Assembly: GCA_023450615.1 (NCBI GenBank)
Contig: JAEXGT010000078.1
Location: 27,526 to 91,525 of the forward strand
Length of the DNA: 64,000 bases
Reading direction: 5' to 3'
Source of the DNA: Pseudomonadota bacterium
GTDB taxonomy: Bacteria; Pseudomonadota; Alphaproteobacteria; Rhizobiales; Beijerinckiaceae
Made by a program: the position numbers and the translations under genes. Positions 8,214-16,074 of the stretch are shown here, in pieces (position 1 is the stretch's first letter; each line of letters starts with the position of its first letter). A model generated the notes under the pieces. The model was not told the DNA's origin, searched no databases, and saw only the letters and a program-made list of their open reading frames with translations.

Positions 8214-8680
8214 ATGCCAAGGACAGACTCCCGCTTATCAAGAAGGTCTTTGAAGGAAGGGCCGAGCTCGATTTGCCGCAAGTGCGCCTATGGCTTGGAG
8301 AAGAGATCAGGCAAGCCCCATCGGCCTGGGGAGTGCCCGTTCCTCTGAAAGCATTGGCTTTCCTACTCTACAAGAATGGCGATGTTGAGGATTCGCCTCT
8401 CATCTGGCGCGCTAAGCTCAGTAACGTCGATTGCTTCGCGATCCTCGACATTGAGCTTGTTGCGGGAGCCGGGCCTGAGGAGACCATCGCCTATCTGGAG
8501 GGCCAGGACTTAGGATCGCTTCCTATCGCCGAGCATGACGGCAGAGAATGGACGATCCTGTCTTACCTGAAAGGCAGCCTCAAGAGCGGGGACTTCTACC
8601 GGCGCGAAGCCTGGTATCTGGAGAGCCTGGAAGAGGAGATCCGGGAATTACTCGAAGAGCTTGAGACCGGTCCCAAATAG
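8210..8680 (+). CDS. Hypothetical protein between trmD and rplS
   Basis: 156 residues, no signal peptide or membrane segment. It begins MNAKDRLPLIKKVFEGR and has a charged C-terminal helix (LESLEEEIRELLEELE) that may be a coiled coil. The ATG overlaps the trmD stop by 4 bp, so it is translationally coupled inside the ribosomal operon. Base composition is close to the neighbours. I do not recognise the family; the overall look (acidic, single domain, LLYKNGDVEDSPLIWRAK) is compatible with small SMI1/Imm-like or DUF proteins, but this is a guess. Confidence 0.75.
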   Translation: MNAKDRLPLIKKVFEGRAELDLPQVRLWLGEEIRQAPSAWGVPVPLKALAFLLYKNGDVEDSPLIWRAKLSNVDCFAILDIELVAGAGPEETIAYLEGQDLGSLPIAEHDGREWTILSYLKGSLKSGDFYRREAWYLESLEEEIRELLEELETGPK

Positions 8681-8813
8681 GGAATTGCTCGGCAAAGCCC
8701 TCTTCCCAAGTCCCCCAAACTCCTGTATAGGCGCGGCCTTAACTTAAAACAGGACGCCGAAATCCAGCTGGCTTGGGGACACCTGAGACCATGCAACGGC
8801 AGGAGTAGAACTC

Positions 8814-9197
8814 ATGAACATCATTCAGCAGCTCGAGAAAGAGCAGATCGAGAAGCTCGGCAAGACGATCCCCGACTTCCAGCCCGGCGATACCGTCATC
8901 GTCAACGTGAAGGTCAAGGAAGGCGAGCGTAGCCGCGTGCAGGCCTATGAAGGCGTCTGCATCGCCCGTTCCGGCGGCGGCATCCAGGAGAGCTTCACCG
9001 TCCGCAAGATCTCCTACGGCGAAGGCGTGGAGCGCGTGTTCCCGGTCTATTCGCCGAACATCGATTCCATCAAGGTCGTTCGCCGCGGCGCCGTTCGCCG
9101 CGCCAAGCTGTACTACCTGCGCGACCGTCGCGGTAAGTCGGCCCGTATCGCCGAGCGCACCGAGAAGAAGACCGAAGCTCCGGCCGCTGCCGAGTAA
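8814..9197 (+). CDS. rplS: 50S ribosomal protein L19
   Basis: 127 residues. MNIIQQLEKEQIEKL, FQPGDTVIVNVKVKEG, and VERVFPVYSPNIDSIKVVRR with AKLYYLRDRRGKSARI are the L19 hallmarks. L19 sits at the 30S-50S interface. The Lys/Glu/Pro-rich tail is usual in alphaproteobacteria. AGGAG lies about 8 nt before the ATG. A 133-bp spacer separates it from the preceding gene and a strong terminator follows. Confidence 0.98.
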   Translation: MNIIQQLEKEQIEKLGKTIPDFQPGDTVIVNVKVKEGERSRVQAYEGVCIARSGGGIQESFTVRKISYGEGVERVFPVYSPNIDSIKVVRRGAVRRAKLYYLRDRRGKSARIAERTEKKTEAPAAAE

Positions 9198-9224
9198 GAC
9201 TTCCGTTAAGCAAGTTTCACGAAA

Positions 9225-9252
9225 AGCGCGGCCTCGGAGCCGCGCTTTTTGT
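9225..9252 (+). terminator. Terminator of the ffh-rplS operon
   Basis: The hairpin GCGCGGC-CTCGGA-GCCGCGC is followed by TTTTTGTTT. It closes the SRP/ribosomal transcription unit, so leuC at 9424 needs its own promoter in the following 170 bases. No clear leader peptide was found there. Confidence 0.88.
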
Positions 9253-9423
9253 TTATGGCGATAAGCTATGCTGATCGGCCCGATGACAAAAATTTTATTG
9301 CGCATCCTGGGCAATCAGCTATGCGATCCTTTCAAAGCGGTGTGCGCTCAGAGCACCTTTTCCTCTTGAGCGAGTCTCGCTAGAAACTGACCGAAGACCT
9401 TTATTGACTGGTGGAAGATACCC

Positions 9424-10830
9424 ATGGCCAAAGCCCGCACCCTCTACGACAAGATCTGGGACGACCACGTCGTCGATCAGCAGGATGACGGGACGTGCCT
9501 TCTCTACATCGACCGCCACCTCGTCCACGAGGTGACCTCGCCTCAGGCTTTCGAGGGCCTGCGCAATGCGGGCCGCAAGGTGCGCCAGCCGCATAAGACG
9601 CTGGCGGTGGTCGATCACAACGTGCCGACCTCCGATCGTTCCCAGGGCATCGAAGACCCTGAATCCGCCACCCAGGTGGAGACGCTGGCCCTGAACGCCA
9701 AGGAATTCGGCGTCGAGTATTACAACGAGCTCGATACCCGCCAGGGCATCGTCCACGTGGTAGGCCCTGAGCAGGGCTTCACCCTGCCGGGCATGACCAT
9801 CGTCTGCGGCGACAGCCACACCTCGACCCACGGCGCCTTCGGCTCGCTCGCCCACGGCATCGGCACCTCCGAGGTGGAGCACGTACTCGCCACCCAGACG
9901 CTGATCCAGAAGAAGGCGAAGAATTTCCGCGTCACCGTCGACGGCAAGCTGCCCGCAGGCGTGACCGCGAAGGACATCATTCTCTCGATCATCGGCGAGA
10001 CCGGTACCGCGGGCGGCACCGGCCACGTGATGGAATACGCGGGCGAGGCCATCCGCGCGCTGTCCATGGAAGGCCGCATGACGGTCTGCAACATGGCCAT
10101 CGAAGGCGGCGCCCGCGCCGGCATGATCGCGCCCGACGAGAAGACCTATGCCTATCTGAAGGATCGTCCCAAGGCCCCGAAGGGCGATGCCTGGGATGCC
10201 GCCGTGCGCTATTGGGATAGCCTCCGCACGGACGAGGGCGCGTTCTTCGACACCGAGATCCGTCTCGATGCCGCCAACCTGCCGCCCATCGTCACCTGGG
10301 GCACCTCGCCTGAGGACGTGATCTCGGTCGCCGGCGTCGTGCCGAACCCGGACGAGATCGCCGACGAGAACAAGCGCGTCTCCAAGTGGCGCGCGCTGGA
10401 ATATATGGGCCTCAAGCCCGGCACGAAGATCACCGACATCACGCTGGATCGCGTGTTCATCGGCTCCTGCACCAACGGCCGCATCGAGGACCTGCGCGCC
10501 GTGGCGAAGGTGGTCGAGGGCAAGCAGGTGCATCAGGCCGTCAACGCCATGATCGTGCCCGGCTCCGGCATCGTGAAGATGCAGGCCGAGGCGGAAGGCC
10601 TCGACAAGATCTTCAAGGCCGCGGGCTTTGACTGGCGCGAGCCCGGCTGCTCCATGTGCCTGGCCATGAACGCGGATCGCCTCGCCCCCGGCGAGCGCTG
10701 CGCCTCCACCTCGAACCGCAACTTCGAGGGCCGTCAGGGATTCAAGGGCCGCACGCACCTCGTCTCGCCCGCCATGGCGGCGGCGGCGGCGATCGCGGGC
10801 CGCTTCGTGGACATCCGCACCTTCGGCTAA
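9424..10830 (+). CDS. leuC: 3-isopropylmalate dehydratase large subunit
   Basis: With LeuD isomerises 2-isopropylmalate to 3-isopropylmalate in leucine synthesis. 468 residues, full length. The aconitase-type [4Fe-4S] cysteines are C349 (GSCTNGR), C409 and C412 (GCSMC). CGDSHTSTHGAFG and VVDHNVPT substrate-site motifs are present. The gene is monocistronic here, bounded by terminators on both sides, and leuD lies 1.3 kb downstream behind three unrelated genes. Confidence 0.98.
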   Translation: MAKARTLYDKIWDDHVVDQQDDGTCLLYIDRHLVHEVTSPQAFEGLRNAGRKVRQPHKTLAVVDHNVPTSDRSQGIEDPESATQVETLALNAKEFGVEYYNELDTRQGIVHVVGPEQGFTLPGMTIVCGDSHTSTHGAFGSLAHGIGTSEVEHVLATQTLIQKKAKNFRVTVDGKLPAGVTAKDIILSIIGETGTAGGTGHVMEYAGEAIRALSMEGRMTVCNMAIEGGARAGMIAPDEKTYAYLKDRPKAPKGDAWDAAVRYWDSLRTDEGAFFDTEIRLDAANLPPIVTWGTSPEDVISVAGVVPNPDEIADENKRVSKWRALEYMGLKPGTKITDITLDRVFIGSCTNGRIEDLRAVAKVVEGKQVHQAVNAMIVPGSGIVKMQAEAEGLDKIFKAAGFDWREPGCSMCLAMNADRLAPGERCASTSNRNFEGRQGFKGRTHLVSPAMAAAAAIAGRFVDIRTFG

Positions 10831-10850
10831 TCGGATATTCGGACCAAAAG

Positions 10851-10886
10851 AAAAGGCGGCGGCTCGTGAGAGCCGCCGCCTTTTTA
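10851..10886 (+). terminator. leuC terminator
   Basis: The hairpin GGCGGCGGCT / AGCCGCCGCC with a short loop is preceded by AAAA and followed by TTTTT. It may act in both directions, because the minus-strand gene at 10907 converges on it. Confidence 0.88.
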
Positions 10887-10906
10887 ATGCCCGAAGGCTT
10901 GAACGC

Positions 10907-11197
10907 TTAATCCACATAGACCCGGCGGCCGCCTGCCACTTCGCGGCAGCGCTCGACGGGACGGCGGACGATGTCGCCGTTCCGGCGCACACGCTCCTCC
11001 ATCACCGTGCGGCATACGGTACGGGTGCGGGCAGGGCGCATGTAGCGGCGCTCGACACGCTCACGGTAGACGGGACGTTCACGGTCGATGCTGACGCCCC
11101 CGGGGCCGATGCGAACATCGACGCCTTGAGCCGACGCAGTGCCTGCGCCGAGAACCGTCAACCCGGCCACAGCCAGGACTCCAAGAATCTTACGCAT
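10907..11197 (-). CDS. Small secreted Arg-rich protein
   Basis: 96 residues. A signal peptide (MRKILGVLAVAGLTVLGAGTASA) is followed by a basic periplasmic part rich in Arg, with two Cys (VCRTVM and ERCREV) that could form a disulfide. GAGGCAACA precedes the ATG. Similar short Arg/Val/Tyr-rich exported proteins are frequent in Hyphomicrobiales, but no function can be read from the sequence. Confidence 0.72.
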   Translation of the reverse strand: MRKILGVLAVAGLTVLGAGTASAQGVDVRIGPGGVSIDRERPVYRERVERRYMRPARTRTVCRTVMEERVRRNGDIVRRPVERCREVAGGRRVYVD

Positions 11198-11334
11198 TGT
11201 TGCCTCATCAACTGATGTCTATCTGAGGCTTTTAACGGCTTGACGCGAAAGGCGTTCCCAAAGGCGTTCGCTTGGCTTGAGCGTGGAAGAGGGCTTATGG
11301 TCCAAGCAGGCCTGAAGCCTCGAAGGAGTTTCCC

Positions 11335-11598
11335 ATGAACGAGCAGGAACGCGAGCGTGAAGCCCGCGAGGCGCTGGAGCGGGTGCAGCGCGACTCGGAA
11401 TCCCTCGGCTCCTCGGCGCTTGCCCGCATGAGCCAGCACGCGCAAGACCACTTCTCCGCGAAGGATGCGGAAGGAACAGGCGAGAGCGGCGGCACCGATC
11501 CCATCGAACTTTGGGGCCGACGCATCGGGCGCATCCTGTCGCTGGTCGGCGTCGTCGTTCTCACCCTGTGGCTTCTGGTTCAGCTTCGGATTATCTAA
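11335..11598 (+). CDS. Small C-tail-anchored membrane protein
   Basis: 87 residues: a charged N-terminal part likely to be helical (NEQEREREAREALERVQRD) and one C-terminal transmembrane segment (ILSLVGVVVLTLWLLVQL). AAGGAG precedes the ATG. It ends 5 bp before the zincin-like gene, suggesting one operon. Family not recognised. Confidence 0.72.
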   Translation: MNEQEREREAREALERVQRDSESLGSSALARMSQHAQDHFSAKDAEGTGESGGTDPIELWGRRIGRILSLVGVVVLTLWLLVQLRII

Positions 11599-11603
11599 AG
11601 CCC

Positions 11604-12011
11604 ATGACCGATTGGGCCAAACTTCACGCTCCCACGCTCGCCGATTTCGAGGCCATCGCCGAAGAAGCTTATGCGGGTCTGCCGCAGGAATTCCGCGCGC
11701 TCTGCGAAGGAATCGTCATCCGCGTCGAGGATTTTCCCGACGACGAGACCATGGAGGCGATGGAATGCGAGACGCCCTTCGACCTCCTGGGCTTGTTTCG
11801 CGGCATCGGCCTCGCGCAAGGGGGCGGAATGATGCAGACGGGCCAGTTCCCCAACATGGTCTGGCTCTACCGCCGCCCGATCCTGGATTACTGGGCCGAG
11901 CATGAAGAGAGCCTCGGCCACCTCATCACCCATGTGCTGGTGCATGAGATCGGCCACCATTTTGGCCTGTCCGACGAGGACATGGAAGCCATCGAGGCGG
12001 CGGCCTCTTGA
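11604..12011 (+). CDS. Zincin-like metallopeptidase family protein
   Basis: 135 residues. Carries HEIGHHFGLSD at 114-124, the extended zinc motif (HExxHHFGLSDxD) of minimal zincins of the PF06262 type. Two His and a downstream Asp would bind zinc, with E115 as general base. The ATG at 11604 follows the preceding stop by a few bases; longer upstream frames add only non-conserved residues. Substrate unknown; proteins of this family are small, cytoplasmic and largely uncharacterised. Confidence 0.85.
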   Translation: MTDWAKLHAPTLADFEAIAEEAYAGLPQEFRALCEGIVIRVEDFPDDETMEAMECETPFDLLGLFRGIGLAQGGGMMQTGQFPNMVWLYRRPILDYWAEHEESLGHLITHVLVHEIGHHFGLSDEDMEAIEAAAS

Positions 12012-12136
12012 TTCACATCTTGCGCAAAGAGCGCAGGGAACGACAAAATCTTTGCCGCGCGCGACTATCGTGAGGCTAGTCGTTTCGCGAAGCCTTTGAT
12101 ATGAGGCACGGTAACGACTGAAGGAAGTTGAAGACC

Positions 12137-12739
12137 ATGGACAAGTTCACTGTGCTGGAAAGCGTCGCGGCGCCGCTGCGGATCATCAATATCGACACCG
12201 ATATGATCATTCCCAAGCAGTACCTGAAGACCATCAAGCGCACCGGCCTGGGCAAGGGTCTCTTCTCCGAGATGCGCTACCGCGAGGACGGTTCGGAAAA
12301 CCCGGATTTCGTGCTCAACCAGCCGGCTTACCGCAATGCCAAGATCCTGATCGCGGGCGATAATTTCGGCTGCGGCTCGTCCCGCGAGCATGCTCCCTGG
12401 GCGCTGCTCGATTTCGGTATCCGCTGCGTGATCTCCACGAGCTTCGCCGACATCTTCTACAACAACTGCTTCCAGAACGGCATCCTGCCGATCAAGGTCT
12501 CGCCGGAAGACCTGGAGAAGCTCTTCGACGATGCGAGCCGCGGCGCCAACGCCACGCTCACCATCGATCTGGAGAACCAGGAAATCCGCGGACCTGACGG
12601 CGGCTCGATCAAGTTCGATATCGACGCCTTCAAGAAGCACTGCATGCTCAACGGCCTCGACGGCATCGGCCTGACCATGGAAAAGGCCCCCGCCATCGAC
12701 AATTTCGAGCAGAAGCTCGCCGAACGCGCCTGGGCTTAA
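12137..12739 (+). CDS. leuD: 3-isopropylmalate dehydratase small subunit
   Basis: Swivelling domain partner of LeuC. 200 residues, starting MDKFTVLESVAAPL, with NIDTDMIIPKQYLKTI and the substrate-binding AGDNFGCGSSREHAPWAL. The ATG at 12137 was chosen over a TTG at 12128 by homology; AAGGAAG lies about 10 nt upstream. The gene stands alone, preceded by a 125-bp spacer. Confidence 0.97.
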   Translation: MDKFTVLESVAAPLRIINIDTDMIIPKQYLKTIKRTGLGKGLFSEMRYREDGSENPDFVLNQPAYRNAKILIAGDNFGCGSSREHAPWALLDFGIRCVISTSFADIFYNNCFQNGILPIKVSPEDLEKLFDDASRGANATLTIDLENQEIRGPDGGSIKFDIDAFKKHCMLNGLDGIGLTMEKAPAIDNFEQKLAERAWA

Positions 12740-12833
12740 GGGCTTCCTTATCTTCTTCGTCATGGCCGGGCTGTCCCGGCCATTGTCGTTTCAGGGCCAT
12801 GCTTCCACCCAGGTGAACGATGGCAGGTGAACC

Positions 12834-13208
12834 ATGACAGACAGAAAGCCTCGGGTTCTCAACCGCGCCGATTGGGCGACCCATCCCGATCTCTTCTGGA
12901 AGGGTCATGTGGAGGGACATACGCTGGGCACCGGCGCGACCGTCCTTTTCTACGCCACCGAGGAAATCGGCGGCGGGCCGAAATGGCACGTGCATCCCTA
13001 TGACGAGATTTTCATCATCCGTCAGGGGCGGGCGCTGTTCACCGTCGGGGACGAGAAGTTCGAATGCGAGGCCGGCCAGGTCGTCTTCGGGCCGGCCAAT
13101 ATCCCTCACAAATTCAAGAATCTCGGGCCCGGCATTCTGGAGACCACCGATATTCACGTGAGCGACCGCTGGATTCAGACGAATCTGCCCGATCCGGAAC
13201 TGGAGTAA
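12834..13208 (+). CDS. Cupin-domain protein
   Basis: 124 residues forming a single cupin barrel. Motif 1 contains the metal His pair in GGGPKWHVHPYDEIFIIRQG and motif 2 is GPANIPHKFKNLG. Such small cupins may be isomerases, dioxygenases or sugar-binding proteins; the sequence does not decide. It starts with the second ATG of a spacer that also holds a short GC-rich palindrome (12762-12783). Confidence 0.85.
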   Translation: MTDRKPRVLNRADWATHPDLFWKGHVEGHTLGTGATVLFYATEEIGGGPKWHVHPYDEIFIIRQGRALFTVGDEKFECEAGQVVFGPANIPHKFKNLGPGILETTDIHVSDRWIQTNLPDPELE

Positions 13209-13228
13209 ACCAGCTCAATTCTCCTCTG

Positions 13229-13332
13229 TCCTCATCCTGAGGAGGTCGCGTCAGCGACCGTCTCGAAGGAGCATCCAGTGCACTCTGGAGGCCTCCTTCG
13301 AGATGCAGCTCCGCTGCTCCTCAGGATGAGGG
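13229..13332. repeat. Dispersed palindromic repeat, family A, copy 2
   Basis: Starts TCCTCATCCTGAGGAGGTCG, contains CGTCTCGAAGGAGC and its inverted mate CTCCTTCGAGATGC, and ends CTCCTCAGGATGAGG. This is one of the most symmetrical copies and would form a hairpin of nearly 100 nt. It lies downstream of the cupin gene; its distance from the next start leaves that promoter free. Confidence 0.8.
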
Positions 13333-13443
13333 AGAGAGGTTGTGAGACGGGCAAAAGAGGTAGGCGGAAACTTAGCCTGACGAATCCGTGAGCGCCTGCT
13401 CCGTTTCCATAAGATTAACCAAATTGCCTGCAAGGTCGCGCAC

Positions 13444-14634
13444 ATGAAACGCATCCTCGTCCCCGCGCTCCTCAGCCTTGTCGCCATGACGGCGGCCGCA
13501 CCGGCCTCCGCTCAGTCCGATTTCCGATCCTGCCTGTCGAGCCTGCGCTCCCAGGCCGCCGCCAAGGGCATTTCCGGCCAGGCTTTCGATGCCGCCACAC
13601 GCGGCATCCAGCCGGATCTGACGATCCTCGACCTCATGAGCAACCAGCCTGAGTTCAAGACGCCGATCTGGGATTATCTGGCGGCGCTGGTGGATGACGA
13701 GCGCGTGCAGGACGGCAAGACCGCCATGCGCCAATGGGGCCAGGCCCTGGCCGCGGCGGAAGCGCGCTTCGGCGTCGACCGCTATGCGATTGCGGGCGTG
13801 TGGGGCGTGGAATCCAATTTCGGCAAGGATATCGGCGGGCGGCCCCTGGTGCAGTCGCTCACGACCCTCGTCTGTTACGCGCCGCGCCGCAACGAGTATT
13901 TCAAGGGCGAGCTGATGGCGACGCTCAAGATCGTGCAGGACGGGGACATCAATCCCGCAGCCCTGCGTGGTTCCTGGGCCGGAGCCTTCGGCCATACGCA
14001 GTTCATGCCCTCCACCTTCCAGCGGCTTGCCGTCGATGGTGACGGCGACGGACGCCGCGACATCATGGCCTCCGTGCCCGACGCGATTCACTCGACCGCG
14101 AATTTCCTGAAGAAAGCCGGTTGGGTGAACGGGCTGCCCTGGGGCTACGAGGTGCGCCTGCCCGCAGGCTTCAATACGAAGCTCGCGGGCCGCAAGAACA
14201 AGAAGCCGCTTTCCGCCTGGGCCGCCATGGGCGTCACGCGCCTCGATGGGCGTCCGCTCCAGGGCAATTATGCAGCGGGCATCCTCATTCCGGCGGGCCT
14301 CAACGGGCCGGCCTTCGTGGTCACGAAGAACTTCGACGCGGTCTATTCCTACAACGCCGCCGAATCCTACGGGCTCGCCATCGCTCTCCTCGGCGATCGC
14401 CTGAAGGGCCTTCCGGGCATCCGCACCGCCTGGCCCACCGACGATCCGCCGCTCTCGCGCGCCCAGCGCCGTGAGCTTCAGCAGCTTCTCACCGCCCGTG
14501 GCTATGACGTGGGCGAGCCGGACGGCAAGGTCGGCGCGAAGACCCGCGAGGCGATCAAGGACGTGGAACGCCGCATCGGCCTCGAGCCGCGCGGACGTCC
14601 CGGCGGCAAGGTGCTGGAAGCCCTGAGGGGATAA
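13444..14634 (+). CDS. Lytic murein transglycosylase (MltB-like, SLT_2) with PG-binding domain
   Basis: Cleaves peptidoglycan glycan strands to 1,6-anhydro products in the periplasm. 396 residues: signal peptide (to about residue 23, ASAQS), SLT_2 catalytic domain with catalytic E123 in VWGVESNFG, and the substrate motif GAFGHTQFMPSTF. A C-terminal PG_binding_1 helical domain (about 335-395) contains LLTARGYDVGEPDGKVG. Length fits the family. No lipobox, so it is a soluble periplasmic form. Confidence 0.94.
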   Translation: MKRILVPALLSLVAMTAAAPASAQSDFRSCLSSLRSQAAAKGISGQAFDAATRGIQPDLTILDLMSNQPEFKTPIWDYLAALVDDERVQDGKTAMRQWGQALAAAEARFGVDRYAIAGVWGVESNFGKDIGGRPLVQSLTTLVCYAPRRNEYFKGELMATLKIVQDGDINPAALRGSWAGAFGHTQFMPSTFQRLAVDGDGDGRRDIMASVPDAIHSTANFLKKAGWVNGLPWGYEVRLPAGFNTKLAGRKNKKPLSAWAAMGVTRLDGRPLQGNYAAGILIPAGLNGPAFVVTKNFDAVYSYNAAESYGLAIALLGDRLKGLPGIRTAWPTDDPPLSRAQRRELQQLLTARGYDVGEPDGKVGAKTREAIKDVERRIGLEPRGRPGGKVLEALRG

Positions 14635-14640
14635 TCGGTC

Positions 14641-15264
14641 ATGTCATTGAGCGCGTTCCTGCTGTTCATCCCGGCGTGCTTCGCGCTCAACATGGCGTTC
14701 GGCCCCAACAACCTGCTCTCCCTGACATACGGATTGCAGGAGGGGGTTCGCGCCGCCGTCATGGCATCGACCGGCCGCCTCGTGGCCTTCGCGATCATGA
14801 TCACGCTCACCGCGCTCGGGGTCGGCGCGGTGCTGTCGGCATCCGAACTCGCCTTCTCGATCCTGAAATGGCTCGGTGCGGCCTATCTGATCTGGCTCGG
14901 CATCAAGATCCTGCGCGGCAGCGCCGCCATCGATGCGCCCCAAGCCGCAAGCACGCCCCGCCCGTTGAAGGCGCTTGCCCTTCAGGAATTCTGGACCGCC
15001 ATCGGCAATCCGAAAGCGATCCTCATCTTCACCGCCTTCCTTCCGCAATTCATCGAGCCCGGCGCCTACTGGCTGAGTTTCGCCATCGTGGGCGCAGCCT
15101 TCATCGCGCTCGAAGTCGTCGCCGTGTTTCTCTACGCGCTGCTGGGACAAAGGCTCAATCGCTTGAGCCGTAACAAAAACACGTTCGGCTGGTTGAACAG
15201 GCTGTCCGGCATCACGATGATCGGCTTCGGCGTAGCACTGTTGCTGACGCGGCGGCCTGCTTGA
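14641..15264 (+). CDS. LysE/RhtB-family amino-acid exporter
   Basis: 207 residues with six hydrophobic segments. FGPNNLLSLTYGLQEG is the LysE-family first loop (usually GPD/GPN), and LQEFWTAIGNPKAILIFTAFLPQF matches the conserved NPKA segment. These carriers export amino acids or homoserine lactones; the substrate is not evident. It begins 6 bp after the transglycosylase gene. Two other family members are in the window, at 35204 and 50676. Confidence 0.9.
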   Translation: MSLSAFLLFIPACFALNMAFGPNNLLSLTYGLQEGVRAAVMASTGRLVAFAIMITLTALGVGAVLSASELAFSILKWLGAAYLIWLGIKILRGSAAIDAPQAASTPRPLKALALQEFWTAIGNPKAILIFTAFLPQFIEPGAYWLSFAIVGAAFIALEVVAVFLYALLGQRLNRLSRNKNTFGWLNRLSGITMIGFGVALLLTRRPA

Positions 15265-15331
15265 ACAATAATCGCCTGCGGCTACGCATTCGCCGGTTGC
15301 GATAGAGCCTGGTTAAGCGTTTATTGCCCGC

Positions 15332-16072
15332 ATGCTCATCGCGCTCATGACCGATATCCACGGCAATCGCGAGGCCTTCTCGGCCTGCCTTGCGCATGCA
15401 CGTTCGCTCAATGTCGACCGGCTCGTGCTTCTGGGTGACTATGTCGGCTACGGGGCCGATCCCGCCTGGGTGGTCGACACGGTCCGTACGCTCGTGAACG
15501 ACGGCGCCGTCGCGCTTCTCGGCAATCACGACGCCGCCATCGACGGCTCCGACGAGGACATGAACCCCATCGCGCAGGAGGCGATCCGCTGGACCCGCGG
15601 CCAGCTCGGCATGGAGCAGCGTGCCTTTCTCGCCGATCTTCCCCTCATCCATGAGGAAGGAAACGTTCTCTACGTTCATGCCAACGGCTATGCACCGAGA
15701 AGCTGGCACTACATCACCGATACGATGGAGGCCACACGGCATTTCAGCCGGGTCGATGCGCACATCACCTTCTGCGGGCACGTGCATGTGCCGATGCTCT
15801 ATCACATGAGCAGCACCGCGAAGGTCGGCTCCTTCTCCCCGGTGGCGGACAACGACATTCCGCTGCTCGCCACGCGCTCGTGGCTTGCCGTGATCGGCGC
15901 CGTGGGCCAGCCGCGCGACGGCGTTCCGGCTGCGAACTACGCGGTGTTCGATACGGCGCACCAGAGCCTGCGCTATTTCCGCGTTCCCTACGACAACGGC
16001 GCGGCGGCGCGGAAGGTGCGCGAGGCGGGCCTGCCTGAGCGGCTCGCCCAGCGACTCGAGGAGGGGCGCTGA
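15332..16072 (+). CDS. Calcineurin-like metallophosphoesterase
   Basis: 246 residues with the full dimetal set: MTDIHGN, LLGDYVGYG, LLGNHDAAI, VHANGY and FCGHVHVPM. The fold is that of bacterial metallophosphatases of the DUF2437/YfcE type. It ends 2 bp before a Ser/Thr kinase gene, and that pairing suggests it could reverse the kinase's phosphorylation. That role is an inference; a cyclic nucleotide or other phosphoester is equally possible. Confidence 0.9.
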   Translation: MLIALMTDIHGNREAFSACLAHARSLNVDRLVLLGDYVGYGADPAWVVDTVRTLVNDGAVALLGNHDAAIDGSDEDMNPIAQEAIRWTRGQLGMEQRAFLADLPLIHEEGNVLYVHANGYAPRSWHYITDTMEATRHFSRVDAHITFCGHVHVPMLYHMSSTAKVGSFSPVADNDIPLLATRSWLAVIGAVGQPRDGVPAANYAVFDTAHQSLRYFRVPYDNGAAARKVREAGLPERLAQRLEEGR

Positions 16073-16074
16073 GC

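Noticed and set aside
9282..9368. A 28-codon frame upstream of leuC as a possible leucine leader peptide
   Set aside because: Only four Leu residues, no Shine-Dalgarno, and no terminator-like hairpin after it.
9319..10992. A 557-codon minus-strand frame opposite leuC
   Set aside because: It is rich in His, Arg, Asp and Ala as expected for the antisense of a GC-rich gene, has no domain, and leuC on the other strand is certain.
12762..12783. GC-rich palindrome ATGGCCGGG-CTGT-CCCGGCCAT after leuD, considered as a terminator
   Set aside because: No T run follows; it matches the short palindromes common in these genomes and was not called.
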